Below are positions 37,355 through 46,289 of a stretch of 64,000 nucleotides of DNA, piece by piece; positions within the stretch are counted from its first letter, which is position 1; every line of letters begins with the position of its first letter. The notes under the pieces were generated by a model. The model saw nothing but the letters and a program-made list of their open reading frames with translations. It was not told where the DNA came from and made no database searches. The stretch lies in the NCBI RefSeq assembly GCF_000765745.2, contig NZ_JRPC02000003.1, positions 47,897 through 111,896 on the forward strand, read 5' to 3'. The DNA is from Helicobacter apodemus (GTDB lineage: Bacteria > Campylobacterota > Campylobacteria > Campylobacterales > Helicobacteraceae). A program made the position numbers and the translations under genes.

Positions 37355-38221
37355 CTACCCTCTTATTACCAAATCTAAAATACAAAATCCAAAAAATATT
37401 ACACCCAAATAACCATTAACACTAAAAAATGCTCGTGGAATATTATGAAAATTTTTCGCCACAAGGTATTGTTCATAAGCAAGAAACAAAGCAGCAATTA
37501 CAAGCCCAACCCACATAAAAATTCCAAGTTTAGCCCAATAAATAAATAAAACCCAAAAAACAATAACTAGTATATGAAAAATTCTTGATAAATACAAGGT
37601 TCTCTCAATCCCTAAAAAACTTGGTATGGAATGCAATCCCTCCTTTTTATCGTGTTGAACATCTTGCAAGGAATACAATAAATCAAATCCAGCTACCCAA
37701 AACAAAACCCCCACACATAAAGGCAAAGACCATAATAAAACCTCTCCACTAACCGCCACTACTCCGGCAATAGGGGCTAAACCTAAACATAATCCAAGCA
37801 CTAAATGTGCTAAAGATGAAACACGCTTCACCAAAGAATACCCCGCCAAAACCCCCAAAATAGGAAAAGAAAGATAGAAACAAAGAGGATTGATAAAAAA
37901 ACTCACAAGAATAAAGATTAAAGCATTAATTCCAATAAAAACAATCATTGCCTTAACAGAAATTCTACCATCAACACTAGGGCGATTTTGTGTGCGTGGA
38001 TTTGTCTTATCAAACCTTCTATCAACACAACGATTAAAAGCCATCGCAAAATTCCTAGCACTTAGGGTTGCAATCACCCCAAAGATTAATAACTTCCAAC
38101 CAAACCATCCATTAGCAGCAACACACATCGCAATAAAAATAAAAGGCATAGAAAAAATACTATGCTCAAACATTACAAGTTCGCTAAAATCCTTAATCTT
38201 TACGCTAAAATCCTTAAACAC
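37355..38221 (-). CDS. mqnP: menaquinone biosynthesis prenyltransferase MqnP (UbiA family)
   Basis: This UbiA-family enzyme attaches the isoprenoid chain to the aromatic head group in the futalosine menaquinone route. The 288-residue membrane protein has seven to nine helices. The first Asp-rich motif is NRCVDRRFDKTNPRTQNRP (near residue 61), and the second is DLLYSLQDVQHDKKEGLHSIP (near 187). Because the window also has mqnC, MqnP is a better name than UbiA. The gene begins a leftward string with the coiled-coil protein and thrB. Confidence 0.88.
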   Translation of the reverse strand: MFKDFSVKIKDFSELVMFEHSIFSMPFIFIAMCVAANGWFGWKLLIFGVIATLSARNFAMAFNRCVDRRFDKTNPRTQNRPSVDGRISVKAMIVFIGINALIFILVSFFINPLCFYLSFPILGVLAGYSLVKRVSSLAHLVLGLCLGLAPIAGVVAVSGEVLLWSLPLCVGVLFWVAGFDLLYSLQDVQHDKKEGLHSIPSFLGIERTLYLSRIFHILVIVFWVLFIYWAKLGIFMWVGLVIAALFLAYEQYLVAKNFHNIPRAFFSVNGYLGVIFFGFCILDLVIRG

Positions 38222-38465
38222 TCCTAAATCTCCACACCAACAATCTAAAAATACTATATTTTAATGACTCCAACATAGTTTGAAGTTTGAAACTAAAAAT
38301 TTTATAAAAATATTTTAGAAATATCTTGCATTGAAATATTTTCAAGAATCAATAAATAATCCACAATCCTTAAAAATATTAAAGAACCCAGAATTCTAAC
38401 GCATTTTTTTAAAAAACTAAATTAAAGATAAAAGAGCATTTGGGATTCTTTTTAGAATATTTTGT

Positions 38466-38471
38466 TATAAT
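38466..38471 (+). promoter_or_regulatory. extended -10 promoter for aroQ operon
   Basis: The sequence TTTTGTTATAATC has a TGT-TATAAT extended -10, 61 bases before the aroQ ATG, in a 310-base divergent gap after mqnP. It is the best promoter for the aroQ-folK-flhF-flhG-fliA-fliM-fliY string. The rest of the gap is AT-rich and shows no gene. Confidence 0.6.
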
Positions 38472-38531
38472 CTTTTTAGAGTTTTACTTCATTTTATTTC
38501 AATTAAACACATAAACACAAAGGAAGCATCA

Positions 38532-39017
38532 ATGAAAATTATGATAATCCAAGGTCCAAATCTCAATATGTTAGGTGTTAGAGATCCAAAAATTTATGGA
38601 AATATAACACTTCAAACCATTCACGAAAATATCCAAAAACACGCTGAACAAATGAATATCGAAGTGGATTTTTTTCAAAGCAATTTTGAAGGAGAAATTG
38701 TCGATAAAATCCAAGAATGCCTAGGACAATATAATGGTATCATCATTAATCCTGCAGCATATTCCCATACTTCTGTTGCTATCCGTGACGCCATTAGCTC
38801 GGTTAATCTACCAACTATTGAAGTGCATATTAGCAATATCTACACTAGAGAAGACTTTAGGCACAAAAGCATTACAGCGGCAGTATGTGCTGGGATGATC
38901 ACTGGATTTGGTCCTATGAGTTATCATCTAGCACTCCAAGGTCTATCGCAAATCTTGGGGGAAATTCAAGCTATCCAACAAGCACAAGCACAAGCACAAA
39001 CTATGCAACAAAATTAA
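38532..39017 (+). CDS. aroQ: 3-dehydroquinate dehydratase, type II
   Basis: AroQ removes water from 3-dehydroquinate in the shikimate pathway. The 161-residue protein starts with the type II motif [18 protein letters not shown] and the catalytic tyrosine region. [16 protein letters not shown] (near residue 76) and [17 protein letters not shown] (near 98) complete the active site. The Gln/Ala-rich tail is a typical Helicobacter feature. A good AAAGGAAG site precedes the ATG. Confidence 0.96.
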   Translation: MKIMIIQGPNLNMLGVRDPKIYGNITLQTIHENIQKHAEQMNIEVDFFQSNFEGEIVDKIQECLGQYNGIIINPAAYSHTSVAIRDAISSVNLPTIEVHISNIYTREDFRHKSITAAVCAGMITGFGPMSYHLALQGLSQILGEIQAIQQAQAQAQTMQQN

Positions 39018-39066
39018 ATCTCAAAGATAATGTTAAAATTTATTGACTTTAGGATAATTAGGAAAA

Positions 39067-39675
39067 ATGGAACAAAAATCTTTAAGAAAAAAGATACTCA
39101 CCCAAAAATCATACTATGCAACAAAAACCTATAATATTAGGGAATATAAACCAAATTTTTTCTATATCACCCCAACACTTTTTAAGCCAAAATATCTTTT
39201 TAAAATCCGTAAAAAACTATCAAACTTTCTCACTCAAACTTCAAATCCTTATAATCTCTTTACCAACAAAGCCTTAAAATCCTACGCCATCTTAGGAATT
39301 GGTGGTAACAAAGGCAATGTTTTAGAGACTTTTTGGAAATTCTTTAACAAGCTAAAAAATAAAAATATTATAATTTATCATTCACCTTTTTTAAAGAATC
39401 CCGCTTTTGGATATACCCAACAAGCAGATTTTTATAATGGGATAGTTTGGGTAAAAACCAATCTTTGCCCCATTGATTTTTTTAGCTATTGTAGTTATTT
39501 AGAACGTATTTTTAAGCGGGATAGAAAAAGGATATTTAAAAATGCACCACGAACCCTAGATATAGATATTTTAGGCTTTAAAAATATGAAAATTACTTTC
39601 AAGGAACTGCACATTCCCCATAAAGAATGGGCTAAGAGAGAAAGTGTTTTAATTCCACTAAAAGGGTTTCAATGA
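39067..39675 (+). CDS. folK: hydroxymethyldihydropterin pyrophosphokinase FolK
   Basis: FolK transfers pyrophosphate to hydroxymethyldihydropterin in folate synthesis. The HPPK signature is in LERIFKRDRKRIFKNAPRTLDIDI (about residues 142-165), with the metal-binding Asp pair in LDIDIL. A glycine-rich GIGGNKGN stretch near residue 78 starts the domain. The first 70 residues are an extra basic region, so the 202-residue protein is longer than E. coli FolK (159). It overlaps flhF by four bases. Confidence 0.88.
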   Translation: MEQKSLRKKILTQKSYYATKTYNIREYKPNFFYITPTLFKPKYLFKIRKKLSNFLTQTSNPYNLFTNKALKSYAILGIGGNKGNVLETFWKFFNKLKNKNIIIYHSPFLKNPAFGYTQQADFYNGIVWVKTNLCPIDFFSYCSYLERIFKRDRKRIFKNAPRTLDIDILGFKNMKITFKELHIPHKEWAKRESVLIPLKGFQ

Positions 39676-41054
39676 AATTATTTACCTACAATGCAGAAAC
39701 TTCCGCACTTGCCATTACACAGGCAAAAAAGGAATTAGGTGACGAATTTTCTATCATTTCTCAAAAAAAACTAGCTAATGGAAATTATGAAATCTCTGTT
39801 GCCATTAGTGAGGAGGAATTTAACAAAAATAAAGATAATCAAGACAATCAAGAATCCCCAATTAAAACTAATAATATCGCACAACGACTAGAGCTTATCG
39901 CACAAAAAGAATTAGAAAGAAAACGTTCTTTGCAAAATACACAATCCCCCCTCCCTGAAGAGGTATCCTTACAGCTCTCTGATGCAGTGCGTCAAATCTC
40001 CCAAATTGCTGGTGTTGCGACAAAAATGCCCCCCGCAAAATCCCCCTATCCACAAGAAGATAAACTAAAATCCAATATCCCAAAAGAAGAAACCCTAACA
40101 AAAGAACACAAAAAAAGCAAGGAATACAAACAAGGTTTAGGGGAGTTAAAAATTATCCAAAATGAAATTAACCGCTTAAATGACAAAATAAAGCTTATAC
40201 AAAATATGTTTTGGGAAGAAAGAGGTCCTAAAAAAGAGGGATTAATCATTCCTCACGAATTTGCTGAAATTTATAGAATCGCTAAAGCAAGCGGAATGTT
40301 AAAAGAACATTTAGAAAAAATTATGCAATTAACACTGGAATTAATGCCTATTAAAATGCGTGAAAACTCCATACTCATCAAACGATATTTTAGGGAAGTT
40401 TTACGCAAAATGGTTTATGCAAGAACAGAAAATCTAAATAGCAATGCCAAAAACATTATGATGTTAGTAGGTCCAACAGGTGTGGGCAAAACAACCACTT
40501 TAGCAAAACTTGCAGCGCGTTATTCAAGGCTACTCAATAGACATTATAAAGTAGGAATTATCACATTAGATACCTATAGAATAGGTGCGGTCGATCAATT
40601 AATGTTTTATGCTAAAAAGATGAAATTAAGTATTGATACGGTGGTAGATACAGAAGAATTTATTAATGCTCTAGATTCTTTAAAATACTGCGATTATATT
40701 TTAATTGATACTGTAGGAAGCTCACAACACGATAGAGCTAAATTACAAGCCCTAAAAAGCTTTGTCAATGCAGACTCAAATTCTAAAGTAGATGTTAGCC
40801 TAGTGATGAGTGCAACAACAAAATATGAAGACTTAAAAGATATTTACCACACTTTTTCAACACTAGGGATTGATACACTAACCTTTACAAAACTTGATGA
40901 AACTAACAACTATGGCAATATTTTCTCCCTCATTTATGAAACCAAAAAACCAACAAACTATTTCTCAATCGGGCAAGAAGTTCCCAATGATATAAAAGTA
41001 GCAAGTAGCGATTTTTTAATTGATTGTTTGCTAGATGGCTTTATTAGGGCATAA
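39672..41054 (+). CDS. flhF: flagellar biosynthesis GTPase FlhF
   Basis: FlhF is an SRP-type GTPase that sets the polar site and supports flagellar gene expression. The 460-residue protein has a basic N-terminal domain, a variable linker, and the NG domain with GPTGVGKTT (267-275), LDTYRIGAVDQL, LIDTVGSSQHD and LTKLDET. It overlaps folK and shares its stop region with the flhG start, giving tight coupling of the FlhF/FlhG pair. Confidence 0.96.
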   Translation: MKLFTYNAETSALAITQAKKELGDEFSIISQKKLANGNYEISVAISEEEFNKNKDNQDNQESPIKTNNIAQRLELIAQKELERKRSLQNTQSPLPEEVSLQLSDAVRQISQIAGVATKMPPAKSPYPQEDKLKSNIPKEETLTKEHKKSKEYKQGLGELKIIQNEINRLNDKIKLIQNMFWEERGPKKEGLIIPHEFAEIYRIAKASGMLKEHLEKIMQLTLELMPIKMRENSILIKRYFREVLRKMVYARTENLNSNAKNIMMLVGPTGVGKTTTLAKLAARYSRLLNRHYKVGIITLDTYRIGAVDQLMFYAKKMKLSIDTVVDTEEFINALDSLKYCDYILIDTVGSSQHDRAKLQALKSFVNADSNSKVDVSLVMSATTKYEDLKDIYHTFSTLGIDTLTFTKLDETNNYGNIFSLIYETKKPTNYFSIGQEVPNDIKVASSDFLIDCLLDGFIRA

Positions 41055-41914
41055 TGATGAAAAATCAAGCAGCAAACCTAGAAGATCTAGTAGCAAAAGA
41101 AAAAAAGTCTCATACAAACTTTGTCGCCATCACAAGTGGAAAAGGCGGAGTTGGCAAATCCACCTTTAGTGCAAATCTAGCCTATAAACTTTGGCAATTA
41201 GGTTTTAAAGTAGGGATTTTTGACGCAGATATTGGGCTTGCAAACTTAGATATTATCTTTGGTGTTCGCTGTGAGAAGAATCTCTTACATGTCTTAAAAA
41301 ATCAAGCAAAGCTTAAAGATATTCTTATCCCTATAGAACACGATCTATATTTAATACCCGGAGATTCAGGAGCTGATATTTTTCGCTACAAAAGTGAATT
41401 TATGTTTGAAACTTTTATCGAAGATTCCACACTTTTAGACCATTTAGATTTTGTGCTTATTGATACAGGAGCAGGGATTGGGGAATACACACAAACCTTT
41501 TTACACAATAGCGATGATATTATTGTCTTAACCATTCCAGACCCAGCAGCTATCACGGATGCCTATGCGACTATCAAACTAGCAGCTAATTTTCAAAAAA
41601 GAATCTTTATGTTAATTAATATGGCAAAAAACCAAGAGGAATCTTTGAGTATTTTTGAAAAAATCCAAAAAATCGCAAAGCATAATATTCAAAATATCAA
41701 TTTAGAACTGCTCGGCAAAATTACTAAAAATCCACTAATTAACCATTATAGTAAAAATCGTGGAATATTTGTAAAAGAAGAACCAAATTGCAATCCCTCC
41801 TTAGAAATTGAAGAAATCGCAAGATCTCTTGCTAAAAAAATGGAACGAAATGTGCTAGTGCAAGAAGATAAAAGATTTGGCAAATTCTTTAAAAGAATTT
41901 TAGGACATTTTTAA
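41054..41914 (+). CDS. flhG: flagellar number regulator FlhG (MinD-like ATPase)
   Basis: FlhG is a MinD/ParA-type ATPase that limits flagellar number by acting on FlhF. The 286-residue protein has the deviant Walker A GKGGVGKST (29-37), FDADIGLANLD and LIDTGAGIG. Two ATG codons at the start (41054 and 41057) both fit. The C-terminal amphipathic end (KFFKRILGHF) probably binds the membrane. Confidence 0.95.
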   Translation: MMKNQAANLEDLVAKEKKSHTNFVAITSGKGGVGKSTFSANLAYKLWQLGFKVGIFDADIGLANLDIIFGVRCEKNLLHVLKNQAKLKDILIPIEHDLYLIPGDSGADIFRYKSEFMFETFIEDSTLLDHLDFVLIDTGAGIGEYTQTFLHNSDDIIVLTIPDPAAITDAYATIKLAANFQKRIFMLINMAKNQEESLSIFEKIQKIAKHNIQNINLELLGKITKNPLINHYSKNRGIFVKEEPNCNPSLEIEEIARSLAKKMERNVLVQEDKRFGKFFKRILGHF

Positions 41915-41932
41915 TTTAGGAGCAAAATATCA

Positions 41933-42310
41933 ATGACGCTAAGAATGGATAATTTTTTAAGCTTTGCTGTTGTCTCTGGATTTTTTATAGGGCTTTTATT
42001 ATCCTTTATAAAATTTGATGAGCCAGAGATGATTATAGCAGGAACTTTAGTCTCTACAATCGGGTTTTATCTAATTTTCCTTTTAAGCGCATCTTTATGT
42101 GTAAAATTCTTTAACCAAGATCCAAAAATTACCCAAAAGCCCTCTTACAATCGTCTTTTAGAAGAATATATTGAGGAATTTGATAAACGTGAGAAAATCA
42201 CCAACAAAATACGAAGCTTCTTAAGGACAATGGAAAAAACATTAAAAGAAGAAGACATTGATGATGCTCCAAAATCTAAGCAAAAGAATACCTATGCTAA
42301 AAACTTCTAA
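41933..42310 (+). CDS. conserved membrane protein of the flhG-fliA interval
   Basis: The 125-residue protein has two hydrophobic helices (about residues 9-24 and 34-58) and a charged cytoplasmic tail. A gene in the same place between flhG and fliA is kept in H. pylori, so a motility-linked role is likely, but no function is known to me. Its end overlaps the start of fliA by 17 bases. Confidence 0.75.
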   Translation: MTLRMDNFLSFAVVSGFFIGLLLSFIKFDEPEMIIAGTLVSTIGFYLIFLLSASLCVKFFNQDPKITQKPSYNRLLEEYIEEFDKREKITNKIRSFLRTMEKTLKEEDIDDAPKSKQKNTYAKNF

Positions 42311-43001
42311 TGGCTACCAAAGCACGATTAAACAAAATCAAGATAATTTAGCATTAGATTACCTCCCAGCCCTTAAAGCTCTTGCTTTTCGACTAAAAGA
42401 ACGCTTACCTGCAAATGTGGAATTTTCTGACCTTATATCCATAGGCACTGAAGAGCTTATAAAACTTGCAAGAAAATACGACAAAAATATCAATGATTCC
42501 TTTTGGGGTTATGCAAGACCTAGAGTCTATGGTGCAATGCTTGATTACCTAAGAAGTCTTGATTATGTAGGAAGACATACAAGAAGCTTGATACGAAAAA
42601 TCGATAAAGAAATAACAAAATACTACAATGACTACCAAGAAGAACCGGATAATACTTACTTAAGTAAAATATTAGGTGAAGAAGAAGAGAAAATCAAAGA
42701 AGCAAGAAATGCTAGTGAAATTTATGGGATTTTACCCCTTGATGAGCAATTAAGCGGACAACAAGAGGATAAAACTTATAACAAAATTGAAAAAGAAGAG
42801 CTTATAGAAATTATCCAAGAAATTTTAGAAAAAGCCTCCAAACAAGAGCAGCTCTTAATCCAACTCTACTATTATGAAGAACTAAATTTCAAAGAAATTA
42901 GCGAGATTTTAGAGCTTAGCGAATCTAGAGTCTCCCAAATCCATAGATCCATAGTTAGGAAGATTCGCCAACACCTTGAACAAAGGGGGATAAATGGCTG
43001 A
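42294..43001 (+). CDS. fliA: flagellar sigma factor FliA (sigma 28)
   Basis: FliA directs RNA polymerase to late flagellar promoters and is the partner of FlgM encoded near the left end of this window. The protein is about 235 residues. Region 2 contains DLISIGTEELIKLARKYD and FWGYARPRVYGAMLDYLRSLD; region 4 contains FKEISEILELSESRVSQIHR. I prefer the ATG at 42294; TTG/ATG codons from 42258 are possible starts as well. It overlaps fliM by eight bases. Confidence 0.93.
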   Translation: MLKTSNGYQSTIKQNQDNLALDYLPALKALAFRLKERLPANVEFSDLISIGTEELIKLARKYDKNINDSFWGYARPRVYGAMLDYLRSLDYVGRHTRSLIRKIDKEITKYYNDYQEEPDNTYLSKILGEEEEKIKEARNASEIYGILPLDEQLSGQQEDKTYNKIEKEELIEIIQEILEKASKQEQLLIQLYYYEELNFKEISEILELSESRVSQIHRSIVRKIRQHLEQRGING

Positions 43002-44055
43002 TATATTAAGTCAAGAAGAAATTGACGCCCTTTTAGAAGTCGTTGATGATGACGCAGATGAAACAGAGGAAACAATAGAGAAACCAACAATTTCTCACCA
43101 AAGACAAATTACACTTTATGATTTCAAACGTCCAAATCGTGTAAGCAAAGAACAGCTAAGAGCCTTTAGGGGAATTCACGACAAAATGGCAAGAGCACTC
43201 TCTAGCCAAATTTCTGCAATTATGCGCTCCATCGTTGAAATCCAGCTCCATAGTGTGGATCAAATGACTTATGGAGAATTTTTAATGAGCTTACCAAGCC
43301 CTACAAGTTTCAATGTCTTTTCTATGAAACCCCTTGATGGCACAGGAGTTTTAGAAATTAACCCTAGCATTGCATTTTCTATGATTGATAGGCTCTTAGG
43401 TGGCAAAGGAGACCCTTATGAATCCACGCGTGAGTTTAGCGATATTGAATTAAACTTACTAGATACAATTTTACGCCAAATGATGCAAACCCTAAAAGAC
43501 GCTTGGGGACCCATAACAGAGATTTTTCCCACCGTAGATGTTAAAGAATCTAGCCCAAATGTCGTCCAAATTGTCGCACAAAATGAAATCGTTATTATGG
43601 TAGTAATGGAGATTATCATAGGACATAGTAGCGGGATGATGAACCTTTGCTATCCTGTAATATCCTTAGAATCCATCCTCTCGCGTCTTGCAAGTCGTGA
43701 TATTATGTTAAGCGAAACAAGCTCTAAAAAATCCAGAAACAAAGAGCTCCAAGCCTTACTTGGTGGAGCTAAGGTAAATGTTACCGCAATGTTAGGGGAG
43801 ACAAAGCTTATGGTAAAAGAAATTTTAGATTTAGAAGTGAATGATATTATTAGACTTGATAGACCAGCAGATGATACAGTAATTATCAATGTCGATGGTA
43901 GAGAGAAATTCCTAGCAAGTATTGGGTTACACCGCTACCGCAAAACTATTGAAATTAAAGAAATGATTAAAACAGAAAAAGATCAAGTTAAAGAAATCCT
44001 TGAAATGCTTGAAATACAACGCAAATCAAGAGCTAATGAAATAGAAGATGATTAA
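42994..44055 (+). CDS. fliM: flagellar motor switch protein FliM
   Basis: FliM forms the middle of the C-ring and binds phospho-CheY. The N-terminal CheY-binding motif LSQEEIDALLE is at residues 5-15. The middle CheC-like domain contains GTGVLEINPSIAFSMIDRLLGG, and the C-terminal SpoA domain contains EVNDIIRLDRPADD. The 353-residue length is normal. Confidence 0.96.
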   Translation: MADILSQEEIDALLEVVDDDADETEETIEKPTISHQRQITLYDFKRPNRVSKEQLRAFRGIHDKMARALSSQISAIMRSIVEIQLHSVDQMTYGEFLMSLPSPTSFNVFSMKPLDGTGVLEINPSIAFSMIDRLLGGKGDPYESTREFSDIELNLLDTILRQMMQTLKDAWGPITEIFPTVDVKESSPNVVQIVAQNEIVIMVVMEIIIGHSSGMMNLCYPVISLESILSRLASRDIMLSETSSKKSRNKELQALLGGAKVNVTAMLGETKLMVKEILDLEVNDIIRLDRPADDTVIINVDGREKFLASIGLHRYRKTIEIKEMIKTEKDQVKEILEMLEIQRKSRANEIEDD

Positions 44056-44066
44056 AAGGGGGGATT

Positions 44067-44903
44067 ATGCTAAAAAACTTTTTAAAACTCATTATTCAAG
44101 AAAGTATCTCCACCTTTGAGGGATTATTAGGGCAAGCCCCCGATATTCATCATATAGAAACACAAGATGGCAAAAAAGATGATTTTAAGCCCCCTCTTGC
44201 AAAGATTAGTATCCAAACCCAAGATGCCTCTTTAGCCCTATTCATATCTGCCAAAGCAGGAACTGCCCTAGCAGATATGATGTTAGGGGGAGAGGGAGAA
44301 TCCAAAGAAACAATGGAAGGCGATGATTTAGACGCGACAAAAGAAATCGCTTCAAATATCTTTGGGGCAATTTCTACTTCACTAAGCGGGCAAAAAGAGC
44401 TCCCTAAGTTAAGCTTCACCATTAATAATATAGAGTTTATCGCAGAGGGGGATTTAGGGCTTGATAATTACCAAGGATTCTATACTTTTGCATTAAATAT
44501 AGGAAATATCCAAGATTATTTATATTTTGCACTCTCTCCCGCTTTTGAAAAACTTTTTAACCCTAATGAGCAATCCACTCCACAAGCTATCTCTAATGAT
44601 AATAGCCATAATTCTGTTACTTTAAATAATACAGAGATGAAAAATATGAGTATGCTTCTTGATATAAGATTAGACATAAAAGTCCGAATAGGGAAGAAAA
44701 AAATGCTCTTAAAAGATGTTATCGCTATGGATATAGGAAGTGTTGTAGAGCTTAACCAACTAGCTAATGACCCTCTGGAAGTGCTAGTAGATGAGAAAGT
44801 TATCGCAAAAGGCGAAGTGGTAATTGTAGATGGAAACTTTGGTATCCAAATCACAGAAATTGCTCCCCAAAAAGATAGGATTGAGCAATTATTAACTAAT
44901 TAA
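44067..44903 (+). CDS. fliY: flagellar motor switch protein FliY
   Basis: FliY is a switch-complex protein with a CheC-like part and a FliN-like C-terminal SpoA domain. The 278-residue protein ends with the SpoA pattern LLDIRLDIKVRIGKKKMLLKD and GSVVELNQLANDPLEVLVD. It follows fliM by 11 bases and is the last gene of the operon. H. pylori also has both FliY and FliN. Confidence 0.93.
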   Translation: MLKNFLKLIIQESISTFEGLLGQAPDIHHIETQDGKKDDFKPPLAKISIQTQDASLALFISAKAGTALADMMLGGEGESKETMEGDDLDATKEIASNIFGAISTSLSGQKELPKLSFTINNIEFIAEGDLGLDNYQGFYTFALNIGNIQDYLYFALSPAFEKLFNPNEQSTPQAISNDNSHNSVTLNNTEMKNMSMLLDIRLDIKVRIGKKKMLLKDVIAMDIGSVVELNQLANDPLEVLVDEKVIAKGEVVIVDGNFGIQITEIAPQKDRIEQLLTN

Positions 44904-44936
44904 AATCCCTAGAAAATAATATATTTATACTATATA

Positions 44937-45010
44937 AGTGTATAAATCCTACTCTATCTATGTATTTTACGATGTTTATCGGTTATACACGATTTATACA
45001 AATTATACAC
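44937..45010. repeat. cluster of TTATACAC-type repeats
   Basis: In the gap after fliY the octamer TTATACAC occurs at 44983-44990 and 45003-45010, and its reverse complement GTGTATAA at 44938-44945. GTATAAATC (44940-44948) is exactly complementary to GATTTATAC (44991-44999). The layout looks like a protein-binding array or an iteron-type remnant. The 44904-45325 gap otherwise holds only a short repressor-like remnant. Confidence 0.5.
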
Positions 45011-45076
45011 TTTTAGAAAGAGAAAAAGGAAAAATTAAGAATAAAAGAGGTTTGAAATAAGAGAAAGTAATAAATT

Positions 45077-45184
45077 CTAGGGGTGTATCCCTAGTGCCTT
45101 TGCCACATCAATGGTTTTAATGCTTGTCTGTCCCTCACTAGCTAGAATATCTTTTAGCTTTTCTATGATTTCTTCCATATCCAT
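45077..45184 (-). pseudogene. truncated phage-type repressor N-terminus (helix-turn-helix)
   Basis: A 35-residue frame starts MDMEEIIEKLKDILA and ends TIDVAKALGIHP. This resembles the start of the helix-turn-helix domain in phage CI-like or S24 repressors of Helicobacter and Campylobacter. The recognition helix and everything after it are missing, so it is probably a remnant. AAAGG precedes the ATG by seven bases, so it could still be translated as a tiny peptide. Confidence 0.5.
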
Positions 45185-45205
45185 ATTAATACCTTTTATT
45201 CTTTC

Positions 45206-45235
45206 GTTTTAAAAGGATTTTAATATAAAAAAAGA
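45206..45235. repeat. direct repeat, left copy flanking the DUF4145 gene
   Basis: The 30 bases here match 46084-46112 with two substitutions and one missing base in an A run. The pair brackets the DUF4145 gene. Confidence 0.55.
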
Positions 45236-45325
45236 CTGAATATGAAATTTGATTTTGAAATGAAAGGAGTTTAATAAAAGAGACTTTTAGTAGAATATAA
45301 TTATAATGTTTCATTTGAAAAAATA

Positions 45326-46015
45326 GTGCAAAAATTTGTCTCTCCATCTTTTAATTTGACAGCTTTTAATTGTCCCCATTGCGGTGCTTATTCTCAAATG
45401 AATTGGGAGTATTTGCATAATGGAATAGACTATTCTATTCATCTTGCAACATGTCAGGTTTGTTTTAATTATAATCTTTGGCGAAGATATGGATTCTCAC
45501 AAAATGGTAAGGTACAATTGATGACAGAAATGCTCTATCCCAAATCATCTACTATTCCTCCAGCAGAGGATATGCCCGAATCTATTAAGACAATTTACAA
45601 GGAAGCTTCTAATGTTGTAGGGGATTCTCCTAGAGCAGCTTGTGCTTTGTTGCGTTTAGCCTTAGAGGAATTACTATCATATTTGAGAGATAATAAAGAA
45701 TACAAAAGCCTTAAAGGTAAAAATATTAATGAGGATATTAAAGAACTTGTCAAGTTAGGACTTCCTACAAAAGTTCAAAAAGCCTTAGATATTGTGCGTA
45801 TTACAGGAAATAATGCGGTGCATTCTACAAAAGAGATAGACATAAACGATAATCCAAAGATTGCCTATAAACTTTTTGAAATGTTAAATTTTATTGTGCA
45901 AGAGATGATAACACGTCCTAAGGAAATTGATAATCTTTTTGAGGATAATATGCCAAAGGGTGCAAAAGAAGCAATCAAGAAAAGGAATAAGGATTCTACT
46001 TCTAATCCCCAATAG
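45326..46015 (+). CDS. DUF4145 domain-containing protein
   Basis: The 229-residue protein starts at a GTG. Near residue 15 it has a zinc-finger-like CPHCGAYSQM, with a second CQVC pair near residue 46. The DUF4145 domain covers about residues 85-200, with SPRAACALLRLALEELL and RITGNNAVHSTKEIDINDNP. DUF4145 is found alone or in restriction and defence-type proteins; its activity is not known. It stands alone between direct repeats in a region of broken genes, so it may be a mobile cassette. Confidence 0.8.
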   Translation: MQKFVSPSFNLTAFNCPHCGAYSQMNWEYLHNGIDYSIHLATCQVCFNYNLWRRYGFSQNGKVQLMTEMLYPKSSTIPPAEDMPESIKTIYKEASNVVGDSPRAACALLRLALEELLSYLRDNKEYKSLKGKNINEDIKELVKLGLPTKVQKALDIVRITGNNAVHSTKEIDINDNPKIAYKLFEMLNFIVQEMITRPKEIDNLFEDNMPKGAKEAIKKRNKDSTSNPQ

Positions 46016-46083
46016 GTTTGTGATGGCTTTAGTTATCTTGTATGGTAAATTAAGAGGTAAAGTTAATGGCAAGTTATTCCATT

Positions 46084-46112
46084 GTTTTAACAGGATTTCA
46101 ATATAAAAAAGA
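46084..46112. repeat. direct repeat, right copy flanking the DUF4145 gene
   Basis: This 29-base copy pairs with 45206-45235. The 46016-46289 gap around it shows no gene that I can support. Confidence 0.55.
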
Positions 46113-46289
46113 ATCAAAAATAGATTTTATTTTAAAGTGAGAGCTTAGAATTTAAAAAAGTTTTAAATATATTTTAAATGCTTTTTAAAAGGTAAGGACT
46201 ATATCTTAAAGTTTGTTGATTTTTTTCATTTTATTTCAAAGTGCTTCGATTTAAAATGCAAAAATTTTGATTTAAAATGGCGTTTTATA

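Noticed and set aside
42258..42293. Longer N-terminus for FliA from the TTG/ATG cluster
   Set aside because: The extra residues overlap the previous gene more deeply and do not resemble sigma-28 starts; left as an alternative only.
44937..45010. Replication origin with DnaA boxes
   Set aside because: The TTATACAC repeats are not the TTATCCACA or the Helicobacter-type box, and no dnaA or other origin genes are near.
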